From NCBI GenBank assembly GCA_018714105.1, contig DVNW01000016.1:26239-90238 (forward strand): a DNA stretch of 64,000 nucleotides. The letters run 5' to 3'. Positions 54,701 through 62,018 of the stretch are shown piece after piece (position 1 is the first letter of the stretch; each line of letters opens with the position of its first letter). Under the pieces are notes generated by a model, which searched no databases, was not told where the DNA came from, and saw nothing but the letters and a program-made list of their open reading frames with translations. This stretch comes from Candidatus Faecicola pullistercoris (lineage in GTDB: Bacteria > Bacillota > Clostridia > Christensenellales > CAG-917). A program made the position numbers and the translations under genes.

Positions 54701-57136
54701 GCCGCAAGCGACAATCTGGTAACAATCGGTTCCGTCATAGACCTCGACGCGAGCATTTATCCCGCTTCGGCCGCGGTCAACAAGACCATAAGATATACTC
54801 TTACCGACGTATCCGGGCTTTCGGAAGACGGTTCGGGCGAATCCGCCGCAGCTTACGTCAACGAAAGAGGAGAACTCGTGTTTACCGCTCCGGGTACCGT
54901 AAGCGTGCTGATAGAAGCACTGTACGGAGGAAACACCGAGGCGTCGAGAACGGTTACGGTCAGAAGCTCCATGGGGCAGATACTGTCCTTCATTCTGAGC
55001 GTTGACGGTACTTCCGAAGCCGGTTCCGAATACGTCCTGTACGATATAGGCGAAAGCATTACTTTCAGCGTCAGGGGTATTTCGCCTGCGGATTACTCTC
55101 TTGATTCGTTCGACGTGTCCACCGACATAGCTTCCGCTTTGACCGTAAGCAAGAACGCGGATTCGTTTACGGTAACGGCAAAGGGCAAAAGCAGAGGCAC
55201 TGTAACCGTCAAAGTGGGCGATATCGAGCGCTCGGTAATTATAGACGCAAGAATCAAATCCAAGAGCATAGAAGTGAAATCGGGCAGTTACGTCATTACG
55301 GACGACGGCGCCGTTACGTTTGCGGGAAGCGTCGGCCTTTCCGCCATGGTATATCCTCTTAATTCCAGCGACCTCACCGTACTCAAAGAGGTTTCGGGCG
55401 ACGGGTATTTCGAAGGCGACGTTCTGTATCTGCCGTCCGTGGGTAAATACACTGTCACGTTAAGGGCCGCCGACGGCGGAGCTGTAAGGCAGTTCGTGAT
55501 AGAAAAACTCGGTCCGATGAGTAACTTTGCGCTGATGTACGGCGGAGAAGAATTCAGCACCCTTAATACTTCGACGATTAAAGCGGAGCTCGAATACAAC
55601 AATCCTTCCGCTATATTCAAGTTTGCGGGCTTCCCCGACAGACTTATAGGCGAAGTCGATTACGGTGCATTTACGGTTACCGCGGCTTCGGATATGACTC
55701 TGACCAGAAACGGCGCGGAATTCAAACTGCAGGTTCCCGCTTTCTCGGCCGATAATCCCTCGTATTACGGAGAGGCTACCGTAAAATATAACGGAAAAAC
55801 AATCAGAATCATAATGAACAGAGTAGGCATAAGCTCGATAGAGTTTGTCGATCACGATAACGCGCAGGATACTGCTTACGGCCTGCAACAGGTAAGACTG
55901 TTCGGCAAAACTTCTTATTACGGAGGAAATAAGAATTATTACAAGATGAAAGTCAACATTCAGCCCGCTTCGGTTGCTTCCAAGGCGGTTTGGACGACTT
56001 CCAACAGTGCCGTAACCGTTACATACAATACATCGGACGGCTATGCCTATATCTACTTCAATTCGTTTAACGGGCTTTCGACCACCGACGTTAAAAACAA
56101 CGTGTTCGACAAATACGTAACGGTAACTGCCAAGGATCTGACGGGTGCGGTTATCGACAGTTATACTTTCAACGTGGTCAACGACGCGGTAAACGTGTTC
56201 GATCAGGCGGGCTTTGTGGCTAACTCCAAAGTGGTGCTTCACGTAAACCTCGGCGATACCGAAGAGGAAAGTTACGCAAAGTTCGCGCGCTTTACCGCTA
56301 CTTCGGGCATAAGCAAATCTCTGATATACGGTAACGGATTCGTGATTAACTACAATTCGTTTAACAATACATATAACAAAGATACCCACGGCAATAACGT
56401 TAATACGGGCATAGGGCAGGCGTACAACGCCATACTCAAAGGCAGCAATTTCGACGCGGGAAAAGGCAGTTACCATAACTGCTTCGGCGGCTCCGCGCTT
56501 TATTACTGCAAGATTCAGCAATCCTATAAAGGCACGTGGGCAAGCGACGGAATGGTAATTAAAAACTGTCTGTTCAGGTATATGAAAGATATGTCTATTC
56601 AGATTTCGAATGAAGCCAAAAAGGTTTATATCGAAAACATAATCTCGATAGACGGCGGCAACGCGGCGATAGAAAGTCAGGTAGAAGCGTATTATCTTAA
56701 AGGATTTATCGACGTTTATAACTTCAAAAACAGGGACAGCTTTAAAGATATACTGGGTGTTTTCGATCCCACTGGCGTTATTTCCGACGGTATCATTTCA
56801 AGGCTCAAAAACCGCGAGAACGGCAGATACGTCAACGTGGTAAACGGGGATAACTACTTCAACGTCGTAGTGTTTTACGGAAAGACCGGCGGCAATACCA
56901 GGCCGATGTATTTCTGGAACGAGGATTCCCAAACTTATGTTAAGGCAGAGCAGGGCAATGCCGCAGCCGCGCCCGGACTGACCAGGCTTACGGATATCAT
57001 GATTTCTGCTTATTCGGTATGGTCTTACGGTACGGATTATATAGATTATTACGACCAGTATAAACCCGACGGCACGGAAAACTTCGAGTATCTCGCACAG
57101 CAGGAAGCCAAACTTTTAAGGACTTCGGGGTACTGA
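48764..57136 (+). CDS. Giant Ig-like (BIG2-type) repeat surface protein, 2790 aa
   Basis: N-terminal hydrophobic helix (residues 3-28) without a clear cleavage site, probably a membrane anchor, and no LPXTG sorting motif. Residues 35-2350 are about two dozen Ig-like repeats with the BIG2 pattern (SSDDDVASVSADGFISFKKAGTVTVTA). A linker of form S-[ST]-x-G recurs at residues about 288, 645, 989, 1355, 1697 and 2068, giving a 342-371-residue super-repeat of about four Ig units. The last 300 residues (from about 2480) are Asn/Tyr-rich and look like a right-handed beta-helix (GMVIKNCLFRYMKD; KVYIENIISIDGG). GAGAGG start site. Likely a long extracellular stalk or adhesin with a carbohydrate-related tip (inference). 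Confidence 0.88.
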   Translation: MKKLMLSAIILLPLIILLILSVSTVIVSSTNHIYVENVEIVDAEQTLTLIKSDDTVPTYQLKVNIFPMLASNKNLVYWSDDDSVASVDKNGVIYGNDFGTTYIYVKSQENEIKTSMRKVVVTDTKVHRIEVANRVDRMYLGDEVQLEYSVKPSDAENTGVTFSSDNPSVLSVSLTGLITAVGAGEATVTLASDDGNASVSFVVSVKARIENATVGDLSPVYTGKKEAQFPQITFYPAGAFETVTYISSDDDVASVSADGFISFKKAGTVTVTANVDNTDFSFSKTYTSTNGYANGLIVNPTSVSVEYSEYADKPLDISVTVSPADAAAEILSYEFSNGGVAEMRADGKIYVIGGGQTTLTVSALAGENRKITQSVRINVNRDAEDIVFTDADGNAGNVLFTFNSIFKLKTVLTPADATSEVEYSTASDGVYIQAGNLVFDSAAAFGTATVRAVTDNGLSEEATVVYINRNLVVPVCLSPDTLSYRVDLPLAATGLDSVDYVFYTVKDGLVSFTVSDGADEGLAFTAQGTGVKNFTAYINGEEFAFDVEIYKTVENIEDVTATGIFADGELRLEQVGGSVYTAADTVRFDYTLYPANATLKKASVSVLEGDAATVAADGSIEFSKAGRVKVELRADSAYFVVYVESTYGHPDENTAVTGALSCYLEEKTSFSINEIVTKISPDKADISKISIKTGENSAITVTDTGIAFDRGLSETVYIDIQTASGIVTRQTAVTVYERPQRLDRADNYVLARTAEFDLGALFDIYPESANADTEITYSVISGSALIDGSTLRFSQAGAVTVRALLENGTGNTAVVLYAGDLDVLTVSDGGVYVVERGVPFMIAPSSDIAKNVADISEWITDNITLTDGILTADVPVADQSEEYNASVTAGAYEFRFKVIVPASSVTIGLESASDADITEDGFVTALKSLALTASADSAATFKSVTFAVDDDSVAEIDENGTLTFKKEGAVTVRASSHNPDVFAELTIRSTFGKAESASFTSDIYMPVFDNVNSAKNTTDYSGRIKVFPSQAELDLSSMRLVAQDENVLAVDGFNVTLLGGGQSYLALYSGAEMLAYTNIEVRRDATGIMLNGKDVNAYADTETVENGMLVMEVAASPDDANQNNDVTFEIVSGFGVAEIKGNVLVFYTAGQPVGIAFSLGGREIRTVSFVASNTTMVVNQDADTVTAPYEMPFNFLSAEYSYRATDSDGSEVIVYEDGAYKALKPGTFTLEMQKDGTVIEKTLVITHRAVNVGEVILTDRLNGQSSLSEIVLNNVRTHATASSSVGLSVLAATGVNTNGTAPSTVIELFDADGFASFDGETLAFTDEGKARIRVTTSGVDYFGSYTLTSNFYVQSSVGKATSFILSNPFGDGLVIDDFKGASAYDAVTVTAPLYGLSDKGVIFTSLNPEVLDIGADGSWIVNGTGSAVIVAAAGMVSKQITVKVDKYMDGIAVRDSLGRDIVSDITGDITYKINAFPVSIGTESTLNGFVYSLESFTGEVTLNTDGTLNFAEGYGKAVVLVAPEKGKAAGKRLTVIKVPGSVTVYEIYQGTSALLQTDKDYVFDAVGEEFTPAVLPSDVIAVNAEYGVFRADSGKQYLQTLGGRIITVTVVQPVEEVTVSSDTLLTAADTVDLVQVFAPSFRPSTAYGEDGPAILSYSIEEGFAATLAGSTLRFASAGAVKVRIAAQDKYVVVTVESTCGAVKSAEWTGLPSEFKYANKNYTVSASDYLFLPSDIPSDLITVKSLNTSVAVVSGNIITFVGGGYADIVLEYADAQGQIVSVAKTVLVHKPVTEIQTTFDGFDTDVVVFDRNPAKLSYRLGANDFNASPYTVTFESGDTSVATADADGNLLFKVYDVYVEVTLKVISSDGSVNTDTVRVKASGHKVLTVTPATPETEQFVLEKNERATLFAIPGKTGCEIIFRADENASLELTGDVVYAKSGGIVQLSVITKTDVETVFRKINVFVHEQAQSIELNGDLFAASDNLVTIGSVIDLDASIYPASAAVNKTIRYTLTDVSGLSEDGSGESAAAYVNERGELVFTAPGTVSVLIEALYGGNTEASRTVTVRSSMGQILSFILSVDGTSEAGSEYVLYDIGESITFSVRGISPADYSLDSFDVSTDIASALTVSKNADSFTVTAKGKSRGTVTVKVGDIERSVIIDARIKSKSIEVKSGSYVITDDGAVTFAGSVGLSAMVYPLNSSDLTVLKEVSGDGYFEGDVLYLPSVGKYTVTLRAADGGAVRQFVIEKLGPMSNFALMYGGEEFSTLNTSTIKAELEYNNPSAIFKFAGFPDRLIGEVDYGAFTVTAASDMTLTRNGAEFKLQVPAFSADNPSYYGEATVKYNGKTIRIIMNRVGISSIEFVDHDNAQDTAYGLQQVRLFGKTSYYGGNKNYYKMKVNIQPASVASKAVWTTSNSAVTVTYNTSDGYAYIYFNSFNGLSTTDVKNNVFDKYVTVTAKDLTGAVIDSYTFNVVNDAVNVFDQAGFVANSKVVLHVNLGDTEEESYAKFARFTATSGISKSLIYGNGFVINYNSFNNTYNKDTHGNNVNTGIGQAYNAILKGSNFDAGKGSYHNCFGGSALYYCKIQQSYKGTWASDGMVIKNCLFRYMKDMSIQISNEAKKVYIENIISIDGGNAAIESQVEAYYLKGFIDVYNFKNRDSFKDILGVFDPTGVISDGIISRLKNRENGRYVNVVNGDNYFNVVVFYGKTGGNTRPMYFWNEDSQTYVKAEQGNAAAAPGLTRLTDIMISAYSVWSYGTDYIDYYDQYKPDGTENFEYLAQQEAKLLRTSGY

Positions 57137-57150
57137 GAAAGACTTTCCGA

Positions 57151-57322
57151 TTAATTATATATTACGGTATTGCCGCAATTGTAGTATATCACCGCAAAAC
57201 GGTCGTCTTTTACGTAATACACTATTTCTTTTACGTACTTACTGCTGAATTCCGCGGCCATATCGGCGGAAAACAGCCCTGCAAGAGGTTCGGCAATTAT
57301 AATCCCGTCAGCACCCGCGGCC
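57151..57322 (-). pseudogene. Fragment of a UroD/methyltransferase-like gene
   Basis: - strand frame reading AGADGIIIAEPLAGLFSADM then FSSKYVKEIV and DDRFAVIYYNCGNTV before a TAA. This matches an internal piece of uroporphyrinogen decarboxylase-family methyltransferases (GAD-IIxAEPLAGLLSP...HNCGNT). Both ends of such a gene (~340 aa) are missing. No start or ribosome site. It abuts the glutamate dehydrogenase fragment. Confidence 0.6.
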
Positions 57323-57610
57323 GTCGAAGCCGACGCCGTGCTTGAAGAAAGGGGTATCGTTGTGCTGCCCGACATTTTAACCAACACGGGCGGCGTTATA
57401 GTGTCATATTGCGAATGGGTACAGAACCTGCAATCACTGACGTGGGAAGAAACCGACGTCAACGCAACGCTTTTCAAGGTTATGACGCGTGCGCTTACCG
57501 ACGTCTATCATAAAGCGCGGGACTATAATATCAGTTACCGCCTCGCTGCCTACGCCGTTGCCATTGAAAGGCTTTGCATAGCTAAGAAGAAGAGGGGATT
57601 GTATCCGTAA
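57323..57610 (+). pseudogene. 3' fragment of glutamate dehydrogenase gene
   Basis: + strand frame beginning VEADAVLEERGIVVLPDIL and continuing through NTGGVIVSYCEWVQNLQS to the natural C-terminus (YRLAAYAVAIERL). This is the last ~95 residues of a ~450-aa hexameric Glu/Leu/Phe/Val dehydrogenase. The NAD domain and catalytic domain are absent, with no ribosome site, so it is a relic. An internal GTG at 57338 is not a credible start. Confidence 0.85.
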
Positions 57611-57700
57611 TACAAAGGTCACGGCGCGTATCTGTTTTTATGGTATATGATATATATATTGAGTTTAAATATATAAATATACAAGATAGGAGGATTTGTT

Positions 57701-57937
57701 ATGGCTAAGAAAAACAAAAACAAAAAAGGCTATTTAAACCTTAATTTAGGTTGGATTGTAAACCTGATACTTGCTATTTTCCCTGTTACAAGCTGGATTC
57801 TGGGCGGACTTACCCGTATCAAAAGAGGGCACCTTATAGCAGGTATACTGCAACTGTGCGTGATAGGAGAAATTTTCTTCTATTTTGCCGATCTGATTAC
57901 CGTAATACTCTCGGGCGATCTTAAATTTTTCGCATAG
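57701..57937 (+). CDS. Small membrane protein, 78 aa
   Basis: Strong AGGAGG site. Basic N-terminus (AKKNKNKKG), then two hydrophobic segments (about 16-36 and 45-70). The layout resembles short TM2/DUF-type proteins that are common in Clostridia (WIVNLILAIFPVTSWILGGLTRIKRGHLIAGILQ in part). No function assigned. Monocistronic, ended by the hairpin at 57960. Confidence 0.75.
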   Translation: MAKKNKNKKGYLNLNLGWIVNLILAIFPVTSWILGGLTRIKRGHLIAGILQLCVIGEIFFYFADLITVILSGDLKFFA

Positions 57938-57959
57938 TACGTTTTTAAAACCGTATCGG

Positions 57960-57986
57960 AAAAGGCGGACATCGTCCGCCTTTTTT
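57960..57986. terminator. Bidirectional intrinsic terminator
   Basis: AAAA, GGCGGAC, loop ATC, GTCCGCC, six T. Shared by the convergent small membrane protein and acetyltransferase genes. Confidence 0.9.
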
Positions 57987-57997
57987 ATTTAGTAGTT

Positions 57998-58597
57998 TTA
58001 TTCTTCCTGCTTGTAATGCGGGTAAGTATATTTGTCTCCTTCGTTAATTTCTCGAAGCACTTTGCACGGTACGCCCACCGCCACAACGCCCGACGGTATG
58101 GATTTCGTCACCACGCTTCCGGCTCCGATGACGCTGTTCGCGCCGATGCTTACGCCGGCCAGTACCGTGCTTCCGGCGCCTATCCAAACGTTATCGCCTA
58201 TCGTGATGGGCTTTGCTATTTCTATGCCTTGTTTTCTCAGTTCGGGGTCTATGGCGTGTTCCGCTGTCGTAAAACAGCAGTTTGGAGCCACGAATACGTT
58301 GTTGCCGAAGGTTACGGCTACGCCGTCGTTTATCACCATATTATAGTTTGAGAAAAAATCGTCGCCTACCGTGACGTTGTAGCCGTAATCGCAGTGAAAC
58401 GGCGGAGTAATTATAGTGTTTTTACCCATTTTGCCCAAAATTTCGGACAGGATTTTATTAAGAGCCTCGCCGTCGCACGGGTTGCACGTGTTGTAACGGA
58501 AACACTTTTCACGGCATTTCATTATCTGCTCGTGATACTCGGGATTGTAACAGCCCTGAAAAAAACAGTCTACGGGTACAACGGGTTTATCTTTCAT
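57998..58597 (-). CDS. Maltose O-acetyltransferase-like protein
   Basis: 199-aa hexapeptide-repeat acetyltransferase, second of its kind in the window. Cys-rich N-terminal half (CFFQGCYN; CREKCFRYNTCNPC), then ITPPFHCDYGYNVTVGDDFFSNYNMVI, the catalytic His region FTTAEHAID, and IGDNVWIGAGSTVLAGVSIGANSVIGAGSVVTKSI. Trimeric sugar acetylation with acetyl-CoA is expected. AGAGG site before the ATG. Confidence 0.88.
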   Translation of the reverse strand: MKDKPVVPVDCFFQGCYNPEYHEQIMKCREKCFRYNTCNPCDGEALNKILSEILGKMGKNTIITPPFHCDYGYNVTVGDDFFSNYNMVINDGVAVTFGNNVFVAPNCCFTTAEHAIDPELRKQGIEIAKPITIGDNVWIGAGSTVLAGVSIGANSVIGAGSVVTKSIPSGVVAVGVPCKVLREINEGDKYTYPHYKQEE

Positions 58598-58713
58598 AAT
58601 TACCTCTTATCGTTTGACGTTCGTATTAAGTTTAACAGACTTTTCGCAGGAATTCAACATATTGCGCCCTGAAATGCAAAAACGCAGATTAAGCTGTTTA
58701 ACAAATTTCTATC

Positions 58714-58742
58714 TTTACAAATTAGTATTACTATGCTATTAT
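58714..58742 (+). promoter_or_regulatory. Promoter of the FtsX-like ABC operon
   Basis: TTTACA (58714-58719), a 17-nt spacer and TATTAT (58737-58742). A stem CCTTA/TAAGG (58764-58779) follows and overlaps the AAGGAGG of the 18-aa ORF, so it could hide that ribosome site. Confidence 0.6.
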
Positions 58743-58788
58743 TAATATATAGCCGTATTTGATGCCTTAATTGCATAAGGAGGGAGCT

Positions 58789-58845
58789 ATGGATTATTGC
58801 GGGGCGTTCGGGCGGATTCGTGCGGGTTTGACGACCGATGTTTAA
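58789..58845 (+). CDS. 18-aa ORF coupled to the first FtsX-like permease
   Basis: MDYCGAFGRIRAGLTTDV, with the only good ribosome site (AAGGAGG) in the region. Its TAA (58843-58845) lies 3 bp inside the permease gene, whose own ATG at 58838 has no ribosome site. The ORF therefore looks like the entry point for ribosomes that restart on the permease. No family is known. Confidence 0.5.
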   Translation: MDYCGAFGRIRAGLTTDV

Positions 58846-59830
58846 TTTCCTGCTACTGCAACTTAAAATGCTGTTTTTAAAGCATAAAACCGTTTTTATT
58901 ATTACGGTTTTATGCTTGTCGGCGTGCAATATTTCCTTTTTGTACTCGACGGAAATGCTGTATAAAATGGCGTATTCCAACGCCGACGTATATTACGGCG
59001 TAGACGTCGGAGGCAGGACGTTTGCCCAGCTTAAAGGCGCGCTTTCCGAAGATAATTTTAAAAACTGTTACGACGTCTGCGTCTTATTTGACGGCGGCGC
59101 GGTAACGTACGTAAAGGGCGCTCCCGCCTTGCTTTACGGTGAAAACGCGGACGAAAGCGGGCAGATACTCGCGGGGAATATTCCGGGTGCGCAAAGCCTT
59201 ATCGGTACGGAAGTCGAACTGTCGGGGAATATCTATACGGTTACGGGAGCGGTGTCGTCCGATTACGCTTTCGTATTGCCGTTCGGGTATGCGGACGAAG
59301 ATCTGACCGTTCAGAGCGTCAGGGTGCGGTCGCTGGATTTTGCCGGCAGCGCAAAAATTATTAAAGAGCTGAAAACGCTGTTCGATACCGACGCCGTTAA
59401 AAAGGCGGGCGAATTGAGCCTTACAAACGATTTTCTCAATAATCCCGTTACGCTGCTGCTTGCGGCGGTAGATTTGCTGTCTTTGGCGGGTATCGTTCTT
59501 TCCGTTGTATATATTTTAAATTCGTCTTTAAAATTTCTTAAAATTCTCGGCGCCATGGGAATGTCCCTGAACAAGTGCGTAGATTTGTGCATTTTGCTTA
59601 TGGGCGTACTTCTAGCTGCGGTATGTCTGGCGGGCGGCCTTATTTTCGGCATACTCGACGCCGCGGGCGTATGGTCGGTCGGGCAGACTGCGGGTATGGC
59701 CACTTATTCGCTGAGGTTTACCGATTACGTACTTACGGATATTATAATGATTTTTGCGGCGTTTGTAATTTATCTTCCCTTTGCGGGGCAGATGGAAGTA
59801 AAGCTGAAAAAGGTGGTCAAATATGATTGA
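58838..59830 (+). CDS. FtsX/MacB-like ABC permease 1
   Basis: 330 aa. One N-terminal helix (18-38), an extracellular domain to about 205, and three C-terminal helices (about 210-232, 245-280, 295-320), the FtsX/MacB fold. The extracellular domain contains VYYGVDVGGRTFAQLKGAL. No ribosome site of its own. Translation is probably coupled to the 18-aa ORF. A 13-bp perfect inverted repeat lies in codons 15-27. Overlaps permease 2 by 8 bp. Confidence 0.8.
   Translation: MFNFLLLQLKMLFLKHKTVFIITVLCLSACNISFLYSTEMLYKMAYSNADVYYGVDVGGRTFAQLKGALSEDNFKNCYDVCVLFDGGAVTYVKGAPALLYGENADESGQILAGNIPGAQSLIGTEVELSGNIYTVTGAVSSDYAFVLPFGYADEDLTVQSVRVRSLDFAGSAKIIKELKTLFDTDAVKKAGELSLTNDFLNNPVTLLLAAVDLLSLAGIVLSVVYILNSSLKFLKILGAMGMSLNKCVDLCILLMGVLLAAVCLAGGLIFGILDAAGVWSVGQTAGMATYSLRFTDYVLTDIIMIFAAFVIYLPFAGQMEVKLKKVVKYD
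58880..58917. repeat. 13-bp perfect inverted repeat inside permease 1
   Basis: AAGCATAAAACCG (58880-58892) and CGGTTTTATGCTT (58905-58917) around a 12-nt A/T loop, within the first membrane segment of the permease gene. It would form a stable mRNA hairpin about 40 nt after the start codon. Confidence 0.75.
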
Positions 59831-60938
59831 ACTGTTTACCGCCGCAAGACTGCTGTTGAAAAATATTGCCGTTAACATAATTGTTGCGTTGCTGTTGGGC
59901 GTTACGGCGTTCGGATTCGGGCTTGTATACGTTGCCGTCGGGCAGGTAACCGAATACCGACGGCTTTCGGGTGAGCTTGCCGAAGCCGACGGCGCATATT
60001 ATTTCGAGGCGAAAAAACCGGGAGAGGACGGGTACGCCGTTATAGACGAGCTTGAAGGCGTGGAAAATATCTGCTATGCTTTTGTTATGAGCGGAATAGC
60101 CGACGGATTAACCGTGAACTTCAAAGTCGCGTCGGCAGACCTGTATTCCGCCGCACCTCTTCCGTTGGCTTCGGGCGGATACGGCAGGAGCGAAAACGCT
60201 ATAAACGTGCTTGCCACCGAAGAGTCGGGATTCGGTGCGGGCGACAGTTTAAGCGTAAAACTCTATGACGGGACTTACGAAGTAAAGGTATCTGGCGTTA
60301 TCAGAAAGGACACCCCTTTATACAGATTTAACGGGTTTTCAATGCCGATGACCTTCGAATCGCTGTTTACTACGGAAGAAAATCTTTCCTTTGTCGTGTC
60401 CGAGGATTTTTTACCCGATAAAATCAAAGAACGGGCGGCTGTGTCCGCGGTTGCGGTTACCTTTATAGACGGGCTGTCCCGAGCCGAGTACGACAGACAG
60501 ATTGCGCTTTTAAAATCCAAAGGGCAGGTGTTTACTCTGGAAGAAATGCGTTTAAATGCGGAAAATACCGAAAAATCATATTTAAACCTCTTTCTGCCCG
60601 CCGTAGCCTTGCTTGCCGCGGTTACGCTGTTTTCGTCGGCGGCTTCAGTCATGATTTCGCTGGAAAAGAACAAAAAAACGCTGAATATAGTTAAAATGCT
60701 CGGAGCGGACAGCAAGAAAATATTTATTGCCGTTATGGTTTACGCGGCGATACTTGCCGTTGTCGCGGTGATAGTAGTATGCGCGCTTGCCGCTCTCGCA
60801 ATTTCGGTATTCGGTATTCAGACCGCTTACGCCGTGAAAGGTTTTGCGGCGTCTTCAGCGATAACGGTATCGGTATATTTGGCCGCGCATGCGGTGCAGA
60901 TACTCGCTTTCGGCGAGAAAAACAGAAAAATCGTATGA
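59823..60938 (+). CDS. FtsX/MacB-like ABC permease 2
   Basis: 371 aa, same topology as permease 1: helix near 13-36, a long extracellular part, then three helices (about 255-280, 300-330, 340-362). VKMLGADSKKIFIAVMVYAAILAVVAV is the typical coupling-helix region (KMLG, as in FtsX-family proteins). Overlaps permease 1 by 8 bp and precedes permease 3 by 12 bp. Confidence 0.82.
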   Translation: MIELFTAARLLLKNIAVNIIVALLLGVTAFGFGLVYVAVGQVTEYRRLSGELAEADGAYYFEAKKPGEDGYAVIDELEGVENICYAFVMSGIADGLTVNFKVASADLYSAAPLPLASGGYGRSENAINVLATEESGFGAGDSLSVKLYDGTYEVKVSGVIRKDTPLYRFNGFSMPMTFESLFTTEENLSFVVSEDFLPDKIKERAAVSAVAVTFIDGLSRAEYDRQIALLKSKGQVFTLEEMRLNAENTEKSYLNLFLPAVALLAAVTLFSSAASVMISLEKNKKTLNIVKMLGADSKKIFIAVMVYAAILAVVAVIVVCALAALAISVFGIQTAYAVKGFAASSAITVSVYLAAHAVQILAFGEKNRKIV

Positions 60939-60950
60939 GAGGGTAAAAAA

Positions 60951-62018
60951 ATGTTGAAAAAAGCAGTTGTACTTATTGTTTCGGCCGTCATGGGCGCCTT
61001 TGCCGCTTACTCGGCGATAAAATGCGGTATTGCCGAATTCTACGCTACGCCTACGCTTAACACAGTTTCAGGTGCCAGTACCGTGACGGTAAAACTCGAC
61101 GACGGATTCGGCATTGCCGACCTCGAGGCAAGGCTGTCCGCAATCGAAGGATACAAGGGACTGTATCCGTTGACGGCTTTCGAGGGCACCGCCGTAATCG
61201 ACGGAGAGAGCAGCAGTTGCGTTTTCGGCTTCGAAAGCGAGTATATTCCGTCCGATACGCCTCCTTACGCCATCGAAAGCGGACGTGCGCTGTCGGCTGA
61301 GGACAGAGTGGCCGGCAATAAAATCAACGTAGTGGCGGGCGGCGCGGCCTGGGATAAATACGTCGTCGGCGACGAGGTTACCCTTACCGTGAAATCGCAG
61401 TCGGCCGAAATGGACGTAACCGTGGCGATAGTTGGGAAAATAAGAACGCCTTTCGTATCCGCCGGTTTCAGCAGCAATATATACGCCTTTAACACCTGCT
61501 ACGGCACGGTGTATTTCCCGAAATCTTTTGACCGATTCGGCGGCGACGACGTCAACCTCGTAAAAGTGGCTTATACAGGCAATAAGATTATACAGGAGGT
61601 AGCCGCAGTAAGCGAAGGTAAACAGTATGCGGTATATAACGATTTCAACCCCGAAAACATCGCGCTTAACGATCAGCGCGCGGCCGAAGCCGGCAAAAAA
61701 ACCGTTTGGCTTGCCGTTGCGGTTGTTTGCTCGCTTGTGATAATAGGGCTTGCATTCCTCGTGGCAAAACAGAAAGGCGCGGTAGCTTTTGTAGCTAAGT
61801 GCGCCGCGGTAAGTATTTTATTCATACTTATGCTTTGGGCATTCAGAAACTCTTTCGCATTCGGGCAGTTAGCCGCTTCCCGCATAGATATGTACGTATT
61901 GATTGTATTGGGGGCATTTATCGGTACCGGACTCATAGCCACGGGCATCACCGCTTTTACGCAAAAAAACAAGCGTGACAAAAAGGGCACGGAAGATTAT
62001 AAGGATTTGACTGAATAA
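60951..62018 (+). CDS. FtsX/MacB-like ABC permease 3
   Basis: 355 aa. N-terminal helix (5-25), extracellular domain (about 28-235) with acidic and Gly-rich strands, three C-terminal helices (about 240-262, 275-300, 310-335), charged cytoplasmic tail. The same layout as the other two but clearly diverged. Its stop overlaps the ATPase ATG (TAATG). GAGGG site before the start. Confidence 0.8.
   Translation: MLKKAVVLIVSAVMGAFAAYSAIKCGIAEFYATPTLNTVSGASTVTVKLDDGFGIADLEARLSAIEGYKGLYPLTAFEGTAVIDGESSSCVFGFESEYIPSDTPPYAIESGRALSAEDRVAGNKINVVAGGAAWDKYVVGDEVTLTVKSQSAEMDVTVAIVGKIRTPFVSAGFSSNIYAFNTCYGTVYFPKSFDRFGGDDVNLVKVAYTGNKIIQEVAAVSEGKQYAVYNDFNPENIALNDQRAAEAGKKTVWLAVAVVCSLVIIGLAFLVAKQKGAVAFVAKCAAVSILFILMLWAFRNSFAFGQLAASRIDMYVLIVLGAFIGTGLIATGITAFTQKNKRDKKGTEDYKDLTE

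Noticed and set aside
57338-57610. Small intact gene starting at GTG 57338
   Set aside because: The sequence is the C-terminal part of glutamate dehydrogenase, with similarity continuing upstream of the GTG and no ribosome site.
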